Below the pieces are notes generated by a model. The model saw only the letters and a list, made by a program, of their open reading frames with translations. It was not told the DNA's origin and ran no database searches. Positions 25,333 through 32,706 of a stretch of 48,653 nt of DNA are shown one piece after another. The stretch's first letter is position 1. Each line of letters begins with the position of its first letter. A program made the position numbers and the translations under genes. This stretch comes from an uncultured archaeon (GTDB lineage Archaea; Altiarchaeota; Altiarchaeia; IMC4; SCGC-AAA252-I15), in contig CABMCB010000072.1 of the NCBI GenBank assembly GCA_902384455.1, forward strand, positions 1 through 48,653. The letters run 5' to 3'.

Positions 25333-26148
25333 TTAGGCCGTGCGTGAAACCAGCTTCACGTTAAACATGAATGTTATGCCTGCGTAGGGGCTGTTGTAGT
25401 CCACTATCATGTGGGTTCTGTTGACTGCGGTGACCCTGCCGTCGCCTGAAGACGTAGTAACAGGCGAGCCAACGGGCAGAACAGGCAGATTCACGTAAAC
25501 ATACATGTTGTCTGCGGTTACGTTAGCCGCTCCGAAAGGCGTTGAAATGGTCGCATTGGCGCCGGGATCATGCCTCAAAGTCACTGTTCCGTTGCTTACA
25601 GCCACAACTGTCATAGGCCACCCGTCAGGTCCGTCTGTTGCGTCCCCCACGGCGGGTGCGCGAGAAGTCACGCTCTCGTATGCTGCGGCGGTCGTATTCT
25701 GGAAGCGAGGACTCGGCTGGCTCAAAAGCACGGCCTCAACCTTGGATTTACTTACTGTTCCATAAGCCTTTTCAGGGGGGACGGTGACGTTCTTGTCCTG
25801 CCCCACCTGCATTCCTACGACTGCTTCGTCAAGTCCGTCGATTACGTACCTTTCGCCGACGATGAAAGCAAGCGGCTTGTAAGTGCGGCCGGAATCATAT
25901 ATGCCGTTTTGGCGTGCCACCGACTCTATCGTGGTGTCTGCTATGCTGCCGTTAATGAAGTAGCCGATGAAGTCTATGGAAACTGAATCTCCCTTCTTAG
26001 TTTTGCCGTCGTCGGGTGCGGGCGGCGCAGTCGTAGTAGTAAAGACGTTTACTGGTGTGGACTCTCCCGTCTGACGGGGAGTTGCGGCGTATATTATGAC
26101 CGCCAGCACAACAGCGGCGGCAATCAAAATAACATGTGAATTTTTCAT
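25333..26148 (-). CDS. FKBP-type peptidyl-prolyl isomerase, membrane-anchored
   Basis: 271 residues from the ATG at 26146-26148; the frame to 26244 has no signal and a TATA-like GTTTATAAG lies 26-35 bases before this start. An N-terminal helix (MKNSHVILIAAAVVLAVIIY) and a Thr/Pro linker lead to the FKBP fold: GDSVSIDFIGYFINGSIADTT, then FIVGERYVIDGLDEAVVGMQ and PPEKAYG. It should assist folding of exported proteins. SlyD-like insert and a C-terminal extension with beta pattern (NLPVLPVGSPVTTSS) are present. Divergent from the secreted repeat protein across the GTTTCA array. Confidence 0.9.
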   Translation of the reverse strand: MKNSHVILIAAAVVLAVIIYAATPRQTGESTPVNVFTTTTAPPAPDDGKTKKGDSVSIDFIGYFINGSIADTTIESVARQNGIYDSGRTYKPLAFIVGERYVIDGLDEAVVGMQVGQDKNVTVPPEKAYGTVSKSKVEAVLLSQPSPRFQNTTAAAYESVTSRAPAVGDATDGPDGWPMTVVAVSNGTVTLRHDPGANATISTPFGAANVTADNMYVYVNLPVLPVGSPVTTSSGDGRVTAVNRTHMIVDYNSPYAGITFMFNVKLVSRTA

Positions 26149-26192
26149 TTTGTATGGAAGCAATAGGGGCCTCCATCTTATAAACCCCATTT

Positions 26193-26262
26193 GTTTCATC
26201 CAAGAAGCCCGACGTTTCACATTCTGAAACGCCTGTTTCAACAAACATCTTAGCTGGTTTCA
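26193..26262. promoter_or_regulatory. Four GTTTCA repeats spaced 21-22 bases
   Basis: GTTTCA occurs at 26193, 26214, 26235 and 26257 in the same direction, with steps of 21, 21 and 22 bases (two helical turns). A TGAAAC at 26225-26230 makes an inverted pair with the second copy. The array lies between two divergent envelope genes and starts next to the TATA box of the FKBP gene. I infer a cooperative operator array on one face of the DNA. Confidence 0.65.
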
Positions 26263-26302
26263 ACCCAAGACTCCTACAACGGGCAAACGCCCTAAACAAA
26301 AA

Positions 26303-27079
26303 ATGAAAACAACATGGAAGATAGCCGGTGGGTTGCTCACGGTCGCATTCTTGGCTGCCGCAGCATCCGCCTACTGGAACGTAAACCCCAATCGGGGATG
26401 GAAGAACGCAGACTTAGGCGGAGGAATGATGTGGCTTGACAACTTAGGCAACATCTCAGACAGGCCTCACGGCCAAGGCATGATGAGGCAAAACCCGGGC
26501 AACGACTCCAACTGGTCTAACGGATTGGGTCTGATGAAGCGCTTCGGCAACGAATCTAACTGGCCTAGAGGAATGGGTCCAATGAGGAACGCATTCGAAA
26601 ACGAGTCAGAAAGACCGAAAGGAAACTCAACCTGGCCTCATATCGCGTGCGAAGCATACTTGGCGCTGCAAACCGCTCTTGAGAACGGCGACTACGGAAC
26701 GTGGCTGAACGTAACACAAACGTACGGCCTCAAAAACCGGAACATGAGTGAACAGCAGTTTGAAGCGCACTCAACAATGCACAACGCGCTCGAGTCCGGA
26801 GACTACGGCGCTTGGGCTGCGGCAAGAGAAGACTTAGGACTTCCCGCCCTCCCTGAAGACGTCTACGATAAGATGCGCGAGCGCCATGAGCAGATGGATG
26901 CATACCTAAACGAAAGCAACGGCACATGCCCCAACTTAATCGGGCCTGTTAAGGCTGTTGCCGGCGGATTCCGTCAGGGATTCAAGAACGGGTTTAAGGA
27001 CGGTTTTATGAGCGGATTTAATATGGGGCGAGGAAACTGCCAGCGAAGGCAAACAGCCGAGGACGCGCAAAACGCGTAA
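26303..27079 (+). CDS. Secreted repeat protein, probably glycosylated
   Basis: 258 residues. Signal peptide 1-23 ending ASA before YW. Residues 40-110 are a Met/Gly/Asn/Trp-rich low-complexity part with repeated N-glycosylation sequons (NDS, NES, NST). Two copies of a ten-residue unit, ALENGDYGTW (125-134) and ALESGDYGAW (162-171), lie in a helical part. The C-terminus holds five tandem GFxx units (GFRQGFKNGFKDGFMSGF) and one Cys. Function unknown; exported. Followed by a T-rich terminator and by the SHOCT and winged-helix genes. Confidence 0.75.
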   Translation: MKTTWKIAGGLLTVAFLAAAASAYWNVNPNRGWKNADLGGGMMWLDNLGNISDRPHGQGMMRQNPGNDSNWSNGLGLMKRFGNESNWPRGMGPMRNAFENESERPKGNSTWPHIACEAYLALQTALENGDYGTWLNVTQTYGLKNRNMSEQQFEAHSTMHNALESGDYGAWAAAREDLGLPALPEDVYDKMRERHEQMDAYLNESNGTCPNLIGPVKAVAGGFRQGFKNGFKDGFMSGFNMGRGNCQRRQTAEDAQNA

Positions 27080-27105
27080 TTTCCCCCTTTTTTTCCTTTC
27101 TTTTT
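27080..27105 (+). terminator. T-rich terminator
   Basis: Directly after the stop codon come T7 (27088-27094), T3 and T5 tracts separated by CC and C, without a hairpin, as expected for intrinsic termination in archaea. Confidence 0.6.
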
Positions 27106-27122
27106 CACATTGATTATGGAAA

Positions 27123-27371
27123 ATGGCACAAGGAGTACCTTTTGCGGTTGGGAGCAGACTGGCGCACCCCATGATGTACCAACAGCCGATTTTGTTTAAC
27201 GTGTTTTTAGTCCTCCTGTTCATTTTGGCTTTCGTCGCAATACTATACTGGCTCTTCAAAAGTTCACGTCCGACGCCGTCGAACCCTCTGGAAATAGCCA
27301 AAATAAGGTACGCTAAAGGGGAATTAACCCGCGAAGAGTACCTGCACCTAAAAAAAGAACTGGAGACTTAA
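27123..27371 (+). CDS. Small membrane protein with SHOCT domain
   Basis: 82 residues. One transmembrane helix (about 24-45) and a C-terminal SHOCT motif (LEIAKIRYAKGELTREEYLHLKKEL), a short domain found at the ends of many prokaryotic membrane proteins and thought to mediate oligomerisation. Three bases before the membrane winged-helix gene, so the two are likely co-made. Confidence 0.8.
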   Translation: MAQGVPFAVGSRLAHPMMYQQPILFNVFLVLLFILAFVAILYWLFKSSRPTPSNPLEIAKIRYAKGELTREEYLHLKKELET

Positions 27372-27374
27372 CGC

Positions 27375-27785
27375 ATGGAAGTATCGGAAAAACGCCTACT
27401 AATAGCCATATTCGCAGTATTCCTGCTTGGCATACTATTCTCCATAGTCAACGGCCTATACACGGAGGAAACTGGCGAACCAATACCTTTGATTGTGTAC
27501 GGGCTGGCGGCATTAAGTTTGGGTGTCGGCGCCTTCCTAGTGCTTCTGTTCCAGTGGCGCATAAGCCAGGCGCAGATGCTCCACGTCCTTAAGGCGCTGC
27601 CCTCCGACGAAAGGAAAATACTGGAGGTTCTGGTGAAGGAAAAGCGGATAGAACAAAGCTACCTAGTCGCAATGACCGGCCTGTCAAAAGTCCGCGTAAG
27701 CCGGACGCTCTCGCGGCTAGAAGGCAGAGGAATACTCGAGAAAAAGCAGCTAGGGAACACGAACCTCGTGGTACTAAAAATATAG
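27375..27785 (+). CDS. Membrane-anchored winged-helix regulator
   Basis: 136 residues. Two transmembrane helices (about 8-27 and 37-58) are followed by a MarR/ArsR-like winged helix (SDERKILEVLVKEKRIEQSY, LSKVRVSRTLSRLEGRGILEKK). A DNA-binding domain held at the membrane suggests direct sensing of envelope state. It is next to a SHOCT membrane protein and downstream of the gene served by the GTTTCA array, so it is a candidate binder of that array (inference). Confidence 0.82.
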   Translation: MEVSEKRLLIAIFAVFLLGILFSIVNGLYTEETGEPIPLIVYGLAALSLGVGAFLVLLFQWRISQAQMLHVLKALPSDERKILEVLVKEKRIEQSYLVAMTGLSKVRVSRTLSRLEGRGILEKKQLGNTNLVVLKI

Positions 27786-27794
27786 TCTCAAAAA

Positions 27795-28628
27795 CTAAGG
27801 GTGCACCCGCCAGTCCCTGATCTTATCCAAAGACGGAGGCCACTCGTGAAATCCCATCATGGGCACCTGAGGATAATTGTGCTTTCTAAGCAGCCCCTCC
27901 ACGTAACCCCTGTTTTGCGGAGTGCTTAAAACAGCCACAAGCTGCCAATTCAAATCCGGAGAGTCAATGTTGACGTCCCGGTTACCTTCCTGCTCGGGGG
28001 TCGGCCTAATCACGAGCAATACTCCCGGAGGCATAAACTTCCCAAGCCCTCTATCCTTCACTCCCGCATACTGCTCTATACTAAGCTTTACCGAGTCGTT
28101 TTGGGTGACTGAAATGGTCCCCGGCGGGTCAAAGCTCGAGGAAGACCCTCCTTCCGTCTGGTCTATCTGAGTGGAAACGCTTCTAGCCTCCAAAATGCCT
28201 TCCAGACGCCATAGCCGCGTCCCATGATACTGATAATTGGGCAGTTCACTTTCGCGTTGCCGGCAACGCACAGGCAAGTATTGAATCTCCTGGTTAGCAT
28301 AAGCCATCTCTTCAGGCGTCTTTTCTCTGCCCAACAAACTCATCTTCCTCAAATCCGCGGCCCAAAGAGCCTTCTGTCGCGCCTCAGGTTCGTTGCCTTC
28401 CTGCCTGTAAATTTCTCCTTCGACATCCGCAACCTGCGCCCTCAATTCAGCCGCCTTTTTCCACGAATCTATTGTCCCATCCTTATGGAATGCTGCAATA
28501 GCCGCATCACGCACCTTTTTTCTGTCCAAAAGCTGCGCTCTTGCGTCAAGATGCCCAGCATCCTGTTGAACGGAACCTAATGCATCCACATGCTTATCTG
28601 CTCCTGGATGAGGAACGACTTTGGGCAT
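27795..28628 (-). CDS. Hypothetical protein, possible ADP-ribosyltransferase-like fold
   Basis: 277 residues, cytoplasmic. Residues 30-120 are helical and charged. From residue 133 the pattern NYQYHGTRLWRLEGILEA, then PPGTISVTQND (169-179) and a hydrophobic strand PPGVLLVIRP, resembles the core of ADP-ribosyltransferase-type folds, where an H-G-T strand, a later S/T strand and a Glu build the NAD site. The catalytic Glu cannot be assigned with confidence. It could also be a 2'-phosphotransferase-like or unrelated protein. It faces away from the DapB-like gene over an 85-base gap with TATA-like stretches. Confidence 0.55.
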   Translation of the reverse strand: MPKVVPHPGADKHVDALGSVQQDAGHLDARAQLLDRKKVRDAAIAAFHKDGTIDSWKKAAELRAQVADVEGEIYRQEGNEPEARQKALWAADLRKMSLLGREKTPEEMAYANQEIQYLPVRCRQRESELPNYQYHGTRLWRLEGILEARSVSTQIDQTEGGSSSSFDPPGTISVTQNDSVKLSIEQYAGVKDRGLGKFMPPGVLLVIRPTPEQEGNRDVNIDSPDLNWQLVAVLSTPQNRGYVEGLLRKHNYPQVPMMGFHEWPPSLDKIRDWRVHP

Positions 28629-28713
28629 AGTAGTTACCTACGCGCATTTGACTGTATTAAAAGGCAGGCGCAGATTCATCGAATTTTTATTTTCAGCCGG
28701 GAGATTCTACTGC

Positions 28714-29742
28714 ATGGCGTCCGTCAAGGTTGTGCAGCAGGGTCTTGGAGTCATAGGGCAGTCTATCCTGAAGGAACTTATCTCACGTGGCTACGAAATA
28801 GTCGGAGTAGTCGACAAAAGGCCTGACTTAAAGGGTAAACGGCTGAAGGACTTAGGGTTCACCGGGAAGTATTCAGACCTTGCCATCACTGACGACTGGC
28901 GCAAGATAATTGAAAAAACGGAAGTTGACGTTTTATCCAACGCCACCGTATCAAAATTCGACGTACTTGCGCCGGACGTAAAGGCGATGGCTGAATCCGG
29001 CAGGATACGCGCTGTGATATCCACATGCGAAGAACTCTCGTACCCCCACCTAAAGCATAGAAAACTTGCTGAAGAACTTGACCAAACATTAAAGCAGAGG
29101 CATGTCTCATTGCTCGGCACAGGAGTAAACCCCGGCTACGTAATGGACACACTACCATTGGTTGCCTCAGCCCCATGCCTGACTGTAGAACGCATAGAAA
29201 TAGACCGAATAATGAACGCCTCCTTAAGGAGAGAAGCATTCCAACGCAAAATCGGCGCAGGCAGCACCCGCCAGCAGTTCAATCAACTTGTAAAAGAAGG
29301 CAAAATAAGGCACGTAGGCCTCACTGAATCAGTGGCTATGATGACGGCCGCATTAGGATTCGACATACACTCCTCTGACGTGGAAATCAAGGAAAGCGTC
29401 CCCGAACCCTTACTAGCCAAATACCCCGTTAAGACTGAGTTCATTGAAGTCGCACCCGGAAACCCCTCCGGGGTACACCAATACGCCACCTGCAAAATCA
29501 AAGGCAAAGAAACAATCCGACTCAACTTCAAAGCCGCAGTAGACCTGCAGGAGTCTTACGATGAATGCAGGATTTACCCGAAAGACGGCGGCGAGCCAGC
29601 AATGAAATTGCGTTGCGTCGGCGGAGTATTCGGCGACACCGCAACAATCGCAATGATAGCAAACTGCATACCATACCTGCGTACGGCCGGTCCGGGACTT
29701 AAGACGATGCTGGACGTGCCCGCAAGATACAGAAAAAACTGA
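28714..29742 (+). CDS. DapB-like NAD(P)-dependent dehydrogenase
   Basis: 342 residues from the ATG at 28714; a longer frame from 28621 lacks the fold, and TTTTTATTTT (28684-28693) sits 25 bases upstream. N-terminal Rossmann motif VQQGLGVIGQSI, then GTGVNPGYVMDTLP near residue 140. Length and motifs fit the COG3804 group, which includes 2,4-diaminopentanoate dehydrogenase, related to dihydrodipicolinate reductase. The substrate is not known here. Confidence 0.8.
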   Translation: MASVKVVQQGLGVIGQSILKELISRGYEIVGVVDKRPDLKGKRLKDLGFTGKYSDLAITDDWRKIIEKTEVDVLSNATVSKFDVLAPDVKAMAESGRIRAVISTCEELSYPHLKHRKLAEELDQTLKQRHVSLLGTGVNPGYVMDTLPLVASAPCLTVERIEIDRIMNASLRREAFQRKIGAGSTRQQFNQLVKEGKIRHVGLTESVAMMTAALGFDIHSSDVEIKESVPEPLLAKYPVKTEFIEVAPGNPSGVHQYATCKIKGKETIRLNFKAAVDLQESYDECRIYPKDGGEPAMKLRCVGGVFGDTATIAMIANCIPYLRTAGPGLKTMLDVPARYRKN

Positions 29743-29746
29743 GGTA

Positions 29747-29817
29747 AGCGGAGGGAGGGAGTCGAACCCCCCTATGCCGGTCTGCAGCCGGCCCCATAGC
29801 CGATCTGGCACCTCCGC
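29747..29817 (-). tRNA. tRNA-Cys (GCA)
   Basis: A full cloverleaf can be drawn on the minus strand: acceptor GCGGAGG/CCTCCGC, D stem CCA/TGG, anticodon stem GCCGG/CCGGC with loop CTGCAGA giving anticodon GCA (29783-29785), T stem GGGGG/CCCTC with loop TTCGACT, and discriminator base U73, as expected for tRNA-Cys. No CCA is encoded and no intron is seen. A TATA-like CTTTAACC lies about 20-25 bases upstream. The 126 bases up to the next gene hold only this promoter and a hairpin. Confidence 0.95.
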
Positions 29818-29897
29818 GTAAAGGGGAATTTAGGGTTAAAGAGTGGGGGGTTGAAGTTTAAGAAGATGCTTTTGAGGCGCTAATAAAATGGGGGGTT

Positions 29898-29922
29898 GGC
29901 CTGCGGTGTGTGTCTGCAGGCC
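29898..29922 (-). terminator. Hairpin downstream of the CuA lipoprotein gene
   Basis: GGCCTGC (29898-29904) and GCAGGCC (29916-29922) form a seven-pair stem with an 11-base loop, 21 bases after the stop of the minus-strand lipoprotein gene. Likely a terminator; no strong T run follows. Confidence 0.45.
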
Positions 29923-29943
29923 TGTTTGTTGTTTTGTCTGTGT

Positions 29944-30495
29944 TTATTGGACTGTTAGTGTGCCTACCATGTCTCTGTGTCCGCTTCCGCATCTGACTGA
30001 GCAGTAGTATGTGAATGTGCCTGTTTTGTCTGCGATGAAGTCTGCGTCAGCGGTTTTTCCTGCGGGTATTACGACGTTGACGTTGAGTTCGTCTATTGCG
30101 AATCCGTGGGCTACGTCTGTGCTTGTTAGGTGGATTATTACGTGGTCGCCTTTGTTCACGGTGATTGTTGCGGGGTCGAATGCGAATTGTTTAGCAGTCA
30201 TAGTGAATTCTTTAGCTGGCGCGGTTGCGACTACGGTTGTGGTTGTTGCTGTCGGTTGTTGGTTTATTTGGGTGGTGGTTGTGGTGGATTCTTGCGTTTG
30301 TGTTGGTTGCGGTGTTTTGGCGGGTTCTGTTGGCGGTGTTGTTGCGGGTGCCTCTGTCGTCGGTTTGACTGTCGTTTGTTGGGGAATTGTCGTTGGGGTT
30401 CCGCTTTGTTGCGTTTGCGTGTTGTTTGGTTCACTTCCTAAGCATCCTGCTGCGATTACGGTCAGCAGGATGGTTAATGCTAGCAGTTTTTTCAT
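29944..30495 (-). CDS. Lipoprotein with a CuA-type cupredoxin domain
   Basis: 183 residues. Lipobox IAAGC (Cys at residue 18), then a long Thr/Pro/Gln linker (20-90), then a cupredoxin domain. Metal residues are visible: His in VAHGFAIDE and the run CSVRCGSGHRDM, which is the Cys-x3-Cys-x3-His-x2-Met CuA pattern of cytochrome oxidase subunit II and nitrous oxide reductase. No membrane helices of COX II and no oxidase subunit I are nearby. It may be an outer-face electron carrier or copper-handling protein. It shares a promoter region with ferritin, with one iron-box-like site on each side. Confidence 0.85.
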   Translation of the reverse strand: MKKLLALTILLTVIAAGCLGSEPNNTQTQQSGTPTTIPQQTTVKPTTEAPATTPPTEPAKTPQPTQTQESTTTTTQINQQPTATTTTVVATAPAKEFTMTAKQFAFDPATITVNKGDHVIIHLTSTDVAHGFAIDELNVNVVIPAGKTADADFIADKTGTFTYYCSVRCGSGHRDMVGTLTVQ

Positions 30496-30513
30496 TCGAG
30501 TCCTCGTGGATAC

Positions 30514-30527
30514 TTAATTATCGTTAA
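30514..30527. promoter_or_regulatory. Iron-box-like site on the CuA lipoprotein side
   Basis: TTAATTATCGTTAA, one mismatch to TTAACTATCGTTAA. It lies between the shared TATA-like TTTATAAA (30530-30537) and the lipoprotein start at 30495, a repressor position for the minus-strand gene. Confidence 0.65.
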
Positions 30528-30533
30528 CCTTTA

Positions 30534-30547
30534 TAAACTATCGTTAA
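30534..30547. promoter_or_regulatory. Iron-box-like site on the ferritin side
   Basis: TAAACTATCGTTAA, one mismatch to TTAACTATCGTTAA, overlapping the 3' end of the shared TATA-like TTTATAAA and 27 bases before the ferritin ATG at 30575. Centre-to-centre distance to the site at 30514 is 20 bases. Confidence 0.65.
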
Positions 30548-30574
30548 GATAACTAATCCTACAAAGGTGAAACA

Positions 30575-31066
30575 ATGGAAATCAAAAAGAAAATGCAGGA
30601 CGCAATAAACACGCAAATAAACAAAGAGTTCTACTCGGCCTACCTCTACCTGTCGATGGCATCCTACTTCGACAACATGAACCTCAAGGGTTTCTCGCAT
30701 TGGATGAAGAAGCAGGCTCATGAGGAGTTGACTCACGGCATGAAGTTCTATGAGCACGTCACAGACCGCGGCGGTGTCGTGGTTTTGAAACCTATTGCCC
30801 AACCGCCCGTCTCCTGGAAGTCTCCTGAAGCCGCGTTTGAGGAGGTGCTTGCTCACGAGCGGAAGGTGACTGAATCAATAAACCAGCTTTATGCTCTGTC
30901 AAAATCCAGCAGCGACACCGCAGCCGAAGTCGCACTCCACTGGTTCATAACAGAACAAATCGAGGAGGAAGCGCACACAAGCGAAATACTCGCGAAAATC
31001 AAAGCCCTCGCCAAATCTCCAAGCGGCCTGCACATAATCGACAAGGAACTGAAGAAGCGCGAGTAA
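30575..31066 (+). CDS. ftn: Non-haem ferritin
   Basis: 163 residues, four-helix ferritin fold. Diiron ligands are in place: Glu17 (INKEFYSAY), Glu50 and His53 in AHEELTHGM, Glu near 93 (AHERKV) and Glu near 127 in ITEQIEEEAH. It oxidises and stores iron as a 24-mer shell. AAAGGTGAAACA precedes the ATG. Expressed from a promoter with two iron-box-like sites shared with the CuA lipoprotein. Confidence 0.95.
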   Translation: MEIKKKMQDAINTQINKEFYSAYLYLSMASYFDNMNLKGFSHWMKKQAHEELTHGMKFYEHVTDRGGVVVLKPIAQPPVSWKSPEAAFEEVLAHERKVTESINQLYALSKSSSDTAAEVALHWFITEQIEEEAHTSEILAKIKALAKSPSGLHIIDKELKKRE

Positions 31067-31120
31067 ACGCTTTAAACAGCCGGTTGTCCGCCAAAAACAT
31101 GGCGGGCAAATATTTTTTTT

Positions 31121-32683
31121 TTATTCTCCTTTTTTGCTTTCTTCCTTCTTCTTTTCCTTCGCAAGAATCTCCGGTTTTTCTATGAGCTTCTCCAAAAACC
31201 TCAGCATAAGCCGCACGGGCGCTCCAGTTCCCCCCTTGGGGGTGTAGGCGTTTCCTCGGCTTACGTAAGCGGGGCCTGCGATGTCCAAGTGGACCCAAGG
31301 CGTATTCCCTATGAAATGCCTGAGGAAAACGGCCGCGGTAATAGTGCCCGCTTCGCCCTTCGACCAGCCGGTGTTCTTTATGTCAGTAATGTCTCCTTTA
31401 ACGGCCTCATCAAACTCAGAAAACATCGGCAGCTGCCACGCAAGCTCCCTCGTCTCCAAGCCAGCGTCCACCAGCTCCTTCGCCAAAGCATCGCGGTTAG
31501 TCATAACCCCAACAATAACCTCGCCAAGCGCAACAACACAAGCGCCAGTCAAAGTCGCAATGTCAACAATCAACTTAGGCTTCCGCTTAGACGCGACAAA
31601 CAAGGCGTCCGCAAGAATCAGACGGCCTTCCGCGTCTGTGTTTCCTATTTCGATTGTTTTGCCTGAGGCGCTTTTGATTATGTCGCTTGGGCGGTAGCTT
31701 CCTCCGTCCACGCTGTTTTCCACAAGAGGCGCGACTACAAGCAGGTTCATGGGTAGTTTGAGTTCGGCGGCCAAGGCGATGAGCGCGTAGGATGCTGCGG
31801 CGCCGCTCATGTCGTCCTTCATGTTCTCCATGTAGCCGGTAGGCTTAATGTTGAGGCCTCCGCTGTCGAAGCAGACTCCTTTGCCTACGACTGCGTACAG
31901 GTCTTTCGATTTGGGGTTTCCTTTGTATTCGAGCATGACTAAGTAAGGTTTGTTTACGCTTCCTTGGGCTACGGCCAAGAGAGTGTTCATTTTCTCCTGC
32001 TTAAGCTTTGTTTGGTCCCAGACTGTGAGTGAAAAACGGTGTTTTTTGGCGAGATTCCTTGCGACGTCCACCATGTACGCGGGGTTGACGACGTTAGCTG
32101 GCCTGTTCACCAGGTCTCGGGCTAAAATCACGTTCTGGGCGATTAGTGCGCCTTTCTTTGCGCCTTTCTGTACGGACTCGACAGGCAGGCCGTCAGGCAG
32201 AATTAACGCCTCTTTCACTGTAGTTTTGGGGTTTTCCTTTGACGGCGTCTTGTATTCGTCGAAGCTGTAGTCCCCAAGCAAAAGTCCCTCGGCCGCCGCC
32301 TGCCCTATGGCATCCGCTGTGAGGTCTTTAGAGTCTAATTTAGGCAGGATGAGCGCGAGAGAGGAGTATTGTTTGGCTTTCACGGTGCGGGCGGCTGAAC
32401 CCGCAATCTTTCTTATGGTGTTGGCGGAAACTTTCTCTTTCTCGCCGGCTCCCGCAAGAAGCACAGCTTTAGCGCCGATTCCGCCTGTCGTATAGAGTAT
32501 GTTTTGGCTTCCTTCATCAGCTACCTTAGGCTTCTCCTTAATGAGCTTCTGAGGCAGACCCTTCAGCGCGCGGTTAACTGCGGCCGGTATGATTATTCCC
32601 TTGTTTTTCTCCTTGAATATGGGCGCCACTAACACGTCGACCTTCGCTTTTATCGGGTCTGTTTTCTGAACTGATACTTTCAT
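31121..32683 (-). CDS. pepA: Leucyl aminopeptidase (M17)
   Basis: 520 residues. M17 signature NTDAEGRLILADAL and metal residues in GKGVCFDSGGLNIKP and KDDMSGAAA. It removes N-terminal residues from peptides with two metal ions. The ATG at 32681-32683 is set by AGGTGA five bases upstream; a GTG at 32692 is in frame but too close to it. The C-terminus is a Lys/Glu-rich tail (about 20 residues). Skew of codon use changes abruptly near 31620. Confidence 0.95.
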   Translation of the reverse strand: MKVSVQKTDPIKAKVDVLVAPIFKEKNKGIIIPAAVNRALKGLPQKLIKEKPKVADEGSQNILYTTGGIGAKAVLLAGAGEKEKVSANTIRKIAGSAARTVKAKQYSSLALILPKLDSKDLTADAIGQAAAEGLLLGDYSFDEYKTPSKENPKTTVKEALILPDGLPVESVQKGAKKGALIAQNVILARDLVNRPANVVNPAYMVDVARNLAKKHRFSLTVWDQTKLKQEKMNTLLAVAQGSVNKPYLVMLEYKGNPKSKDLYAVVGKGVCFDSGGLNIKPTGYMENMKDDMSGAAASYALIALAAELKLPMNLLVVAPLVENSVDGGSYRPSDIIKSASGKTIEIGNTDAEGRLILADALFVASKRKPKLIVDIATLTGACVVALGEVIVGVMTNRDALAKELVDAGLETRELAWQLPMFSEFDEAVKGDITDIKNTGWSKGEAGTITAAVFLRHFIGNTPWVHLDIAGPAYVSRGNAYTPKGGTGAPVRLMLRFLEKLIEKPEILAKEKKKEESKKGE

Positions 32684-32706
32684 AGCATTCACCTAACGAA
32701 CATTAA

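Noticed and set aside
32691..32705. TTAATGTTCGTTAGG before pepA as another iron-box-like site
   Set aside because: Arms partly match TTAAC-N4-GTTAA but the centre and one arm differ at several bases; too weak to include.
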